A model generated the notes under the pieces. The model searched no databases. It was given only the letters and a program-made list of their open reading frames with translations, and was not told the DNA's origin. From Arthrobacter sp. N199823 (GTDB lineage: Bacteria; Actinomycetota; Actinomycetes; Actinomycetales; Micrococcaceae), in the NCBI RefSeq assembly GCF_002929705.1, contig NZ_PJIN01000004.1, positions 124,001 to 188,000 of the forward strand: 64,000 nt of DNA, in the 5' to 3' direction. The position numbers were made by a program, and so were the translations under genes. Below are positions 24,975-32,012 of this stretch, one piece after another; position 1 is the stretch's first letter; each line of letters opens with the position of its first letter.

Positions 24975-26384
24975 ATGAATACTTTTGTCACTGGACGCAG
25001 GTTGGCTCGCGAACTCGGCGAGTGGCGCAGCAACGCCCCCGCGTACCGGTCACTGGCAGAACGCATCAGGGTCCTCTTGATGGACGGGCGCCTTTCCAGT
25101 GGCGCCAAACTCCCCGCAGAGCGGGAACTGAGTCAGGCCCTGGACCTGAGCCGGACCACCGTAGCCGCAGCCTATTCAAAGCTCCGCGAGGACGGATTCC
25201 TGGACAGTGTTCGCGGTTCCGGCAGCACCTTGCGCCTGCCAGGCTTGGAACGCGGTGAACACGGCCTGCACCCCGGCCTAACCCTGGACTTCACAAAGGC
25301 CACAACTCCTGCCTACCCCGGACTCCAGGCTGCCTACGCGAGCGCTCTGAGCGAACTGCCCCGTTACCTCTCGCATGACGGCTTTGACATGGTGGGGCTG
25401 CCGGATCTGCGCGAAGCCATTGCCCAAAGCTTTTGCGACAGAGGACTGCCCACCTCCGCGGATCAGATCATGGTCACCGTAGGCGCCCAACACGCCTTGA
25501 ACCTGGTTGCCCGGACGCTGTACTCCCCCGGCGAACGCATCCTCGTGGAACAGCCCACGTATCCGCACGCCGTGGACACGTTTACGTCCTTGGGCGCTCG
25601 CATACTGGCTTTTCCTGTGCGGCAGGAGTCCGGCTGGGATTTGCAACAGGCACTCCTGCAAATCCGCCGCGCCGCTCCGAGCATGGCCTACCTGATGCCG
25701 GACTTCCACAACCCCACCGGCCTGAGCATGTCTATCGCCGACCGCGAGTATTTGGCGGCAGCAGCGGACCGGGAAGGCACTGTTCTGGTGGTGGATGAGA
25801 CAACTGCCCTGCTGGATATCAGCCGTGGTCCACTGCCACCCATGGCATCATGCTCTCCCAACATCATCACGCTGGGGTCCTTGGGCAAGATTGCCTGGGG
25901 CGGGCTGCGGATCGGTTGGATCAGAAGCTCCCGTGAGATGCAGGCCCGGCTCCTGCGCAACCGCCCGGCCGCGGACCTCGGTACCCCGCTCATGGAACAG
26001 CTGGCGGCCCTAGCCCTCATGAATGATCTGCCGTCCATGGCAGCAAGCCGGAGTCTGGACCTGCGGCGCGGCCGCGACACGCTGGTGCAGTTGCTTCGTG
26101 AGTACCTGCCGCAATGGCAGGTGGACGTGCCCGAGGGCGGCTTGTCATTGTGGATCAACACCGAAACTATGTCCAGTTCTGCGCTTACCCTTGCCGCTCG
26201 TGCCGAAGGGCTGGGACTGGTACCGGGTCCCCGGTTTGGCCTCGACGGGGCCTTTGAACGGCATTTGCGGCTGCCCTTTTGTTATAGCAGCGAGCAATTG
26301 CGCGACGGTGTGCAGATCCTGAGCTCGCTGTCCGGACAGGTTGGCTCGGAACCGCCAAGAATGCCCCTTCAGGCAGTAATTTAG
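24975..26384 (+). CDS. MocR-family regulator (GntR HTH plus aminotransferase fold)
   Basis: A 469-residue MocR/GabR-type regulator. Residues about 20-88 form the GntR winged helix (AKLPAERELSQALDLSRTTV, AAAYSKLREDGFL). The rest is a fold-type I aminotransferase domain with MPDFHNPTGL and GSLGKIAWGG, where Lys305 is the PLP-binding lysine. Such proteins sense PLP or its adducts. Adjacent divergent YczE-like gene suggests the YczR subgroup. Confidence 0.87.
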   Translation: MNTFVTGRRLARELGEWRSNAPAYRSLAERIRVLLMDGRLSSGAKLPAERELSQALDLSRTTVAAAYSKLREDGFLDSVRGSGSTLRLPGLERGEHGLHPGLTLDFTKATTPAYPGLQAAYASALSELPRYLSHDGFDMVGLPDLREAIAQSFCDRGLPTSADQIMVTVGAQHALNLVARTLYSPGERILVEQPTYPHAVDTFTSLGARILAFPVRQESGWDLQQALLQIRRAAPSMAYLMPDFHNPTGLSMSIADREYLAAAADREGTVLVVDETTALLDISRGPLPPMASCSPNIITLGSLGKIAWGGLRIGWIRSSREMQARLLRNRPAADLGTPLMEQLAALALMNDLPSMAASRSLDLRRGRDTLVQLLREYLPQWQVDVPEGGLSLWINTETMSSSALTLAARAEGLGLVPGPRFGLDGAFERHLRLPFCYSSEQLRDGVQILSSLSGQVGSEPPRMPLQAVI

Positions 26385-26447
26385 CCGGAATTTTTCAGCT
26401 CAACGTAGTAGGGTCATAGATACGAAATAAGTCCTAAGGGGGACTCA

Positions 26448-26933
26448 ATGCTCGAATGGATCAATGACTTCGGCTGGATCATCTGGCTGACGGTTTTCCT
26501 GCTTCTGGCTGTCGCTGAAATGCTGACGTTGAATCTGTATTTCATCTTGATGTCCGTCGGAGCACTCGCCGCACTTGTGGCATTCCTGTTTGGCGCTGAG
26601 CTCTGGCTGCAGATTGTCATATTCTGTGTCGTTGCCCTGGCCACAACTGTTCTCATTAGGCCGCTGGCCATGAGCCACCTGCATCGCGGCCCTGCCGATC
26701 AACTCTCCAACGTGGAGCGCCTTATTGGTCACTCTGCGGTGGTCTTGGAGACTGTTGGCACCGGCGGCGGACTAGTCAAGATTGGCGGAGACATCTGGAC
26801 CGCTCGGATTGCCGGGGGTGCCGAGATTCCAGTAGGCGCCAAGGTTGAAGTTGCCGCTATTGACGGGGCAACAGCCATCATCAACCATCCGTCCGCGCAC
26901 AAGAGTACCGAAACACCCGCAACCACAGCCTAA
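26448..26933 (+). CDS. NfeD-family membrane protein
   Basis: A 161-residue short NfeD (NfeD1b type). Three membrane helices lie at about residues 10-28, 32-50 and 57-75, followed by an OB-fold domain starting at LIGHSAVVLETVGTGGGLVK, then WTARI and VGAKVEVAAIDG. NfeD proteins pair with SPFH/stomatin proteins, and the next gene encodes one. GGGGGACTCA precedes the ATG. The pair likely organises membrane microdomains. Confidence 0.85.
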   Translation: MLEWINDFGWIIWLTVFLLLAVAEMLTLNLYFILMSVGALAALVAFLFGAELWLQIVIFCVVALATTVLIRPLAMSHLHRGPADQLSNVERLIGHSAVVLETVGTGGGLVKIGGDIWTARIAGGAEIPVGAKVEVAAIDGATAIINHPSAHKSTETPATTA

Positions 26934-27021
26934 GCACTTTCGGCGCAAGGACCACACCGCGCCTGCGCGGTGGAGCCATGCACGGATACACGATTCTTAA
27001 ACATAGAAAAGAGGGGATTTC

Positions 27022-27957
27022 ATGGGAGACGGAGCCGGCGCAATAGTGTGGCTGTTTGTAATTCTTGTCCTACTGATATTTGTCGTTATTGTTCTGGTGC
27101 GCTCGGTGCGCATCATTCCGCAGGCTCGCGCCGGTGTAGTGGAGCGCCTCGGTAAATACCAGCGAACGCTCAATCCTGGCCTGACCATTTTGATCCCGTT
27201 TGTGGATCGCTTGCTGCCGCTGCTGGATCTGCGTGAGCAGGTTGTCTCATTCCCGCCGCAGCCGGTTATTACCGAAGACAACCTGGTGGTTTCCATTGAT
27301 ACGGTGGTCTACTTCCAGGTTACCGATCCCCGTGCGGCTACGTACGAGATCGCAAACTACATCCAGGCCGTTGAGCAGCTGACAACCACCACCCTGCGTA
27401 ACGTTGTTGGTGGTTTGAATCTGGAAGAGGCGCTGACCTCACGTGATCAGATCAACGGTCAGCTCCGTGGCGTGCTCGATGAGGCCACGGGCCGCTGGGG
27501 CATCCGCGTTAGCCGTGTTGAGCTCAAGGCCATTGATCCGCCCCTGTCCATCCAGGATTCCATGGAAAAGCAGATGCGTGCTGAGCGTGACCGACGTGCA
27601 GCCATTCTTACCGCAGAAGGCACCAAGCAGTCAGCTATTTTGACTGCTGAAGGTGAGCGCCAGTCCTCGATCCTGAAGGCTGAGGGTGACGCCAAGGCGG
27701 CCATCCTGCGTGCTGACGGTGAATCTCAGGCCATCCAGAAGGTCTTCGCCGCCATCCACAAGGGCAACCCGACGCAGAAGCTGCTGGCCTACCAGTACCT
27801 GCAGACCCTGCCCAAGATTGCTTCCGGAACCTCCAACAAGCTGTGGATCATCCCCAGCGAAGTGGGCGAGGCTTTGAAGGGAATCGGCAACGTTTTGGGT
27901 ACCAGTTCCCCTGACACGGACGACGCCGTCGATCCTCTCGCAGGTGCCGGGCAATAA
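27022..27957 (+). CDS. SPFH/Band 7 membrane protein (stomatin/QmcA-like)
   Basis: A 311-residue SPFH-domain protein. One N-terminal helix (residues about 8-28) is followed by VRIIPQARAGVVERLGKYQR, TLNPGL and LLDLREQVVSFPPQPVIT, the family opening, then a long charged helix rich in AEGERQ/AEGDAK repeats (residues about 180-240) that drives oligomerisation. 88 bp after nfeD; the two genes form a known functional pair. GAGGGGATTTC precedes the ATG. Confidence 0.9.
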   Translation: MGDGAGAIVWLFVILVLLIFVVIVLVRSVRIIPQARAGVVERLGKYQRTLNPGLTILIPFVDRLLPLLDLREQVVSFPPQPVITEDNLVVSIDTVVYFQVTDPRAATYEIANYIQAVEQLTTTTLRNVVGGLNLEEALTSRDQINGQLRGVLDEATGRWGIRVSRVELKAIDPPLSIQDSMEKQMRAERDRRAAILTAEGTKQSAILTAEGERQSSILKAEGDAKAAILRADGESQAIQKVFAAIHKGNPTQKLLAYQYLQTLPKIASGTSNKLWIIPSEVGEALKGIGNVLGTSSPDTDDAVDPLAGAGQ

Positions 27958-27990
27958 CCCGCCACTGGCAATCGCCACTAACTGCATAGT

Positions 27991-28031
27991 CCACGCGGCC
28001 AATCACGTATAATGGGTGATTGGCCGCGTGG
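27991..28031. promoter_or_regulatory. 16-bp perfect inverted repeat with TATAAT in the loop
   Basis: CCACGCGGCCAATCAC (27991-28006) pairs with GTGATTGGCCGCGTGG (28016-28031); the nine-base loop is GTATAATGG. It stands 34 bases after the SPFH stop and about 100 before rbpA. It may terminate the first transcript, or place a -10 element inside an operator for rbpA. No T-run follows. Confidence 0.6.
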
Positions 28032-28132
28032 CGCTTGCCCGGCCAAAGCTTTTAGCATCGCAACCATCAGTGCAGGAACAACTGATGAGCGTGATGCGTT
28101 GAAACAACAGTAATCAACTTGAGGGAGAAGTC

Positions 28133-28474
28133 ATGAGCGATCGCAGCTTGCGCGGCATGCGTCTGGGCGCACAAAGCATGGAGACGGAATCAGGTGTGGA
28201 GCCGGCTCCCCGCCAGCGCGTGGAGTACCGTTGCGCCGATGGCGAGCAGGTGTTCGTCATGTTCTCGTCCGAGGCTGATATCCCTGCCACCTGGATGTCC
28301 AAGACCGGCAAGGAAGCCCTGCTGGTCAACGGCGAGGCCCCCGACACGTCCAATGACAAGCCCATCCGTACCCACTGGGACATGCTCCTGGAACGGCGCA
28401 CACTTCCGGAGCTGGAAGTCATCTTGGCCGACCGCCTGACCATCCTGCGCGAAAAGCGCGGCGAAAAGGTCTAA
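28133..28474 (+). CDS. rbpA: RNA polymerase-binding protein RbpA
   Basis: A 113-residue RbpA, the actinobacterial RNA polymerase activator that binds sigma and stabilises the open complex. Features: SDRSLRGMRLGAQSMETESG (N-terminal tail and core start), RVEYRCADGEQVFVMFSSEA and PATWMSKTGKEALLVNG of the core domain, and the C-terminal sigma-interaction helix RTHWDMLLERRTLPELEVIL. GAGGGAGAAGTC precedes the ATG. A strong terminator follows. Confidence 0.95.
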   Translation: MSDRSLRGMRLGAQSMETESGVEPAPRQRVEYRCADGEQVFVMFSSEADIPATWMSKTGKEALLVNGEAPDTSNDKPIRTHWDMLLERRTLPELEVILADRLTILREKRGEKV

Positions 28475-28508
28475 GCCTGACGGCAGATGCAAAGCATCCG
28501 CAGCACAC

Positions 28509-28548
28509 AGAACGCCCCTGGGATCTTCCCAGGGGCGTTCTGTTGTTA
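28509..28548 (+). terminator. Rho-independent terminator after rbpA
   Basis: AGAACGCCCCTGGGA (28509-28523), loop TCT, TCCCAGGGGCGTTCT (28527-28541), then GTTGTT. Perfect 15-bp stem, 34 bases after the stop. Confidence 0.85.
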
Positions 28549-28594
28549 AGGACTGCGTTCTGGACAGTTGTGGCCTGCCCCGCGGCCAGATAGC

Positions 28595-28852
28595 TGGGGC
28601 CAGCCCTCGAGTGTCCACTTAACGTACGGTTGAGATCCAAAAACGATCCAAAGCGTACGTTAAGTGGACACTCGAGCGATCGCTACGAGAAAAATCACGC
28701 CTGGCCGTCCGGAATCAGGCTACTGAGCTACGCCATAGGCCCGTGGGCTTGAATGACTCCGCTGCGCTCCTGGACCCCGGGACTGACTTGCGCGGCTAAA
28801 CTGTCCGCCAGAACTGTAGTGAGCCGTACTCGTGAACCCGGTTGCCATTTGT
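28595..28852. repeat. Tandem intergenic repeat, copy 1 (with 71-nt hairpin)
   Basis: About 258 bp. It contains a perfect 23-bp inverted repeat at 28606-28628 / 28654-28676 (starts CTCGAGTGTCCACTTAACG) with a 25-base A-rich loop. Downstream follow CTACGAGAAAAATCACGCCT, GCCATAGGCCCGTGGGCTTG and TTGCGCGGCTAAACTGTCC, all repeated in copy 2. No gene is visible. Confidence 0.85.
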
Positions 28853-29102
28853 CTGGGCCAGCACTCGAGAGTCCACTTAACGTACGGTTGAGATCCAAAA
28901 ACAGTCCAAAGCGTACGTTAAGTGGACACTCGAGCAAGCCCTACGAGAAAAATCACGCCTGACCGTCCGGAATCGGGCCACTGAGCTGCGCCATAGGCCC
29001 GTGGGCTTGAATGACTCCGCTGCGCCATAGGCCCCTGGAACTCACTTGCGCGGCTAAACTGTCCACCAGAACTGTACTGAGCCGGACTCGTGAACCCAGA
29101 TG
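28853..29102. repeat. Tandem intergenic repeat, copy 2 (with 71-nt hairpin)
   Basis: About 250 bp, the same order of blocks as copy 1 with scattered substitutions. The hairpin (28864-28886 / 28912-28934) has one changed pair near its base (GAGAGTCC against GGACACTC). The copy ends exactly at the ppm1 stop codon. With copy 1 it fills the 555 bases between rbpA and ppm1. Confidence 0.85.
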
Positions 29103-29837
29103 CTACTTGTTGCGTCCGGTCAGCTTGTTCCAGCGGGCAGTCAGTCCCCACTTGGTGACGTTGATCATGGCTTCCTGGACAATGTTCCCGCTCATCTTGG
29201 ACGCGCCGAATTCACGCTCGACGAAGGTGATGGGAACTTCCACAACCTTCATGCCTTTCTGGCAAACGCGCCAGAGCATGTCCACCTGGAAGCCGTAGCC
29301 CACCGACTCAACGGCGTCGAAATCGAGCGCTTCAAGGGTGCTGCGCCGGAAGGCCCGGTAACCGCCGGTAACATCGCGGATGGAGATGCCCAAGATGACG
29401 CGTGAGTACAGGCTGCCGCAGGTGGAGATCAGCTTGCGGTGCAGCGGCCAGTTGACCACTTTTCCACCGGGAACCCAACGTGAACCAAGAACCAGGTCGG
29501 CGCCCTGGTCGATGGCGTCCAAGAGCAACGGAAGCTGCTCGGGTTGGTGGGAGCCATCGGCATCCATCTCAACGAGTACGTCGTACCCCGCATCCAGTCC
29601 CCAGGTGAAGCCAGCCAAGTACGCGGCACCAAGACCTTCTTTGCCGGCGCGGTGAAGGACATGAACCTGTGGATCATTGGCGGCGAATTCATCGGCCCAG
29701 CGGCCGGTCCCGTCGGGGCTGTTGTCATCAGCAACCAGCACATCCGAATGAGGCACAGCAGCACGCAGACGTGCCAACGTCTTGGGCAACGACTCAATCT
29801 CGTTGTAGGTAGGAATGATCGTCAGGACACGCAGCAA
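29103..29837 (-). CDS. ppm1: Polyprenol-phosphate mannosyltransferase (Ppm1-type GT2)
   Basis: A GT2 glycosyltransferase that makes polyprenyl-phospho-mannose from GDP-mannose. Motifs: VLTIIPTYNEIESLPKTL, VLVADDNSPDGTG, VEMDADGSHQPEQL (DxD-type metal site) and DVTGGYRAFRR, then SKMSGNIVQEA. The start is taken as TTG 29837, with GGAAAGG six bases upstream and immediately before the first strand; the frame is open to 29909. The N-acyltransferase (Lnt) part that some actinobacterial Ppm1 proteins carry is absent. The product feeds lipoglycan and glycoprotein synthesis at the membrane. Confidence 0.88.
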   Translation of the reverse strand: MLRVLTIIPTYNEIESLPKTLARLRAAVPHSDVLVADDNSPDGTGRWADEFAANDPQVHVLHRAGKEGLGAAYLAGFTWGLDAGYDVLVEMDADGSHQPEQLPLLLDAIDQGADLVLGSRWVPGGKVVNWPLHRKLISTCGSLYSRVILGISIRDVTGGYRAFRRSTLEALDFDAVESVGYGFQVDMLWRVCQKGMKVVEVPITFVEREFGASKMSGNIVQEAMINVTKWGLTARWNKLTGRNK

Positions 29838-30294
29838 TTGGTGCCTTTCCGTATTGAATGTAAAGGTGGAGGGCCCTACCGCTGCCTCCGTCTGGGCCAG
29901 CAGTGGCAATCAACTCACAGCGGCCAGGACAGTTGCTAGGCAGGTAACGCCAAAAGTCCATTATAGGTGCGGGTGCCTGAGAAAAGATAAGTTCACGCGC
30001 CTTCGGACCAAAACAGCCAGCGCCAAGGCGCAGATCTGTTTTGTTTTCTACTGGCGCGTGAACTTATCCCAAGTGTCGGCAGAACAGACATCCGTACCGA
30101 CCGGAAACCTCCCATGGGAGGTTCTCCGCTCCCCTAAAACTAATTGCCTTGGCCGAGCCTGTCAACACGGCTCTGACCAGCGGATATGGGTATCCTTGCA
30201 GGTCAGAAGAGTACCCGAGTCAGCAAAGAATTTATAGTCCAACGGCGAATTCAGGCCCTTTGGATAACTATTCCCGACAGGCAATCCGCGGCGC
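29838..30294. other. 457-bp intergenic stretch with complex palindrome
   Basis: Between the amidohydrolase stop and ppm1 start, both on the minus strand. It holds the nested palindrome at 29986-30068. The remainder shows no gene or recognised RNA. Confidence 0.6.
29986..30068. repeat. Nested three-stem palindrome
   Basis: Outer arms GATAAGTTCACGCGCC (29986-30001) and GGCGCGTGAACTTATC (30053-30068), middle arms AAAACAG (30010-30016) and CTGTTTT (30036-30042), inner arms GCGCC (30020-30024) and GGCGC (30027-30031). All three stems are perfect and concentric. It could be a folded RNA, an attenuator for ppm1 or a small mobile repeat. Confidence 0.75.
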
Positions 30295-31941
30295 TTAGAG
30301 TGCGGGAGCCGCCGTGGGGAAATCTGGTGCTGCGTAGAGTTCACGGCCCCTATGGACCGTCTGCAGGCAACGAGGGTCACTTCCAGTGTCCAGCGCCGGC
30401 AGCAGAGGTGTGCGCGCCCGCGGATCAGTTGACCACGACTGCACACGCTCATCCGCCACTTGGACCATGAGCTGCTCCACGTCCCACACGGCGAAGCTGG
30501 CCGGTGCCCCAGGACCCAACTGGCCGTGGAAGGGGTCAGCTGCCTTAGCCGCACGCCAGCCGGCTCGGGTGTGACCAATAAAGGCCGCGCGGGCGGAGAT
30601 ACGGGCCTCGGGTGAGTGGTGATTCAGCGCCGCCCGAACACTAGCCCAGGGGTTCAGGGGCGTCACGGGGGTGTCTGAACCAAAGCACAGCGGAACGCCG
30701 GCAGCGTAGAAACGTCCCAGAGGGTTCAGTTCACTGGCACGTTCAACGCCCAAGCGGCGGGCATACATACCATCAGCACCGCCCCACGCAGCGTCGAAGG
30801 CGGGTTGCACGGAAACAGTGACAGAGTACTTCGCCAAGATCTCCATGGCCGCGTCATCTACCATTTCTGCATGTTCCAGCCGGTGGCCAGCGGCACGAAT
30901 CAAGTCAATGCCCACACGCTGTGCAGCTCGTTCCAGGCCTTCCACGGCAATGGCCATGGCGCCGTCTCCAATGACATGAAAGCCGCCGGTCAAGCCAAGT
31001 TCCGAGGTAGCGGCAAAGTGATCGGCCACTTGTTCTACTGTGAGGTGTGCCGTCCCAGAAGTTTCTGGTGCGTCGGCATACGGCTGGCGCAACAATGCCG
31101 AGCGGGAACCTAGCGAGCCGTCAATGTTAATGTCACCTGCAAGGCCCAACACGTCGACGTCGAGACTTGCCAACAGTTCACGGGCCTCGGAGGCGCTGGA
31201 GACCAGCTGTCCCCAGTAGGGCAGGACTTCAGGAAGCGCCTCGGTGGCGTCGGAGGCACCCAGCGCCACCAGCGCTGCCAAGTCTGCAGGCGAACCAACA
31301 TGAGGGGCCGCCATCTCGGCCAAAGCCACATAGCCATTGGCAGCCGCGTGCCGAAGCGCCTTCCGCTGCACGGCCTCACGACGCTCCGGCGTCAAACTCC
31401 GTGCGGCATCACGAGCGGCACTATGAGCAGCACCGCTGACCAGACCGTCACCATCCCAGCCCGCAACGCTGGCTAGGTGGCACCTCAGGGCCAAGGCTGC
31501 TGACACCAATCCCGAATGCACATCCACTCGGGCCAGATAAACCTCGCGGCCGCCCGTGGCGTTATCCAACTCCACGGCGCTGGGCAAGCGGTGATCCTGC
31601 CACATCGAGTTATCCCAGCCATGTCCCAGAAGAACCCCATCGATCGCAGAGCCAGCCGCAGCTGCTACCAGATCCAAAACATCCTTGGCGGAACGGGCAG
31701 CGGCCAGATCCACCGACTCCATGGCAAGTCCGGTCTCGGTGATGTGCGCATGGGAATCCACGAATCCCGGCGTCACGAGGGCACCGGCCAGGTCCACTTC
31801 ACGCATGCGTGAATCCAGCAGCGAGGTGGCGGCATGTTCGGAGCCCACCCAGGCCACCACGTCGCCATCCACCAGCATGGCAGTGGCTAGTGGATCTACG
31901 GCGCTGTATACCGAACCGTTGCGGTACAGGGTCAATGACAT
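30295..31941 (-). CDS. Amidohydrolase family protein (YtcJ-like)
   Basis: A 548-residue metal-dependent amidohydrolase of the YtcJ subgroup. The first metal motif is GFVDSHAHITETG, then GGFHVIGDGAMAIAVEGLER (typical HxxGDxA), GHRLEHAEMVDD, and CFGSDTPVTPLNPW with the last Asp ligand. AAGGACC lies upstream of ATG 31941. Members act on imides, formamides or other cyclic amides; substrate unknown. Start is 72 bp after helY. Confidence 0.85.
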   Translation of the reverse strand: MSLTLYRNGSVYSAVDPLATAMLVDGDVVAWVGSEHAATSLLDSRMREVDLAGALVTPGFVDSHAHITETGLAMESVDLAAARSAKDVLDLVAAAAGSAIDGVLLGHGWDNSMWQDHRLPSAVELDNATGGREVYLARVDVHSGLVSAALALRCHLASVAGWDGDGLVSGAAHSAARDAARSLTPERREAVQRKALRHAAANGYVALAEMAAPHVGSPADLAALVALGASDATEALPEVLPYWGQLVSSASEARELLASLDVDVLGLAGDINIDGSLGSRSALLRQPYADAPETSGTAHLTVEQVADHFAATSELGLTGGFHVIGDGAMAIAVEGLERAAQRVGIDLIRAAGHRLEHAEMVDDAAMEILAKYSVTVSVQPAFDAAWGGADGMYARRLGVERASELNPLGRFYAAGVPLCFGSDTPVTPLNPWASVRAALNHHSPEARISARAAFIGHTRAGWRAAKAADPFHGQLGPGAPASFAVWDVEQLMVQVADERVQSWSTDPRARTPLLPALDTGSDPRCLQTVHRGRELYAAPDFPTAAPAL

Positions 31942-32012
31942 GGCTAGATGGTCCTTTCGCAATGTCCACGAGGGACAGAAGTCAACAAAATTTGTACAAC
32001 AAAAATGCTTGG

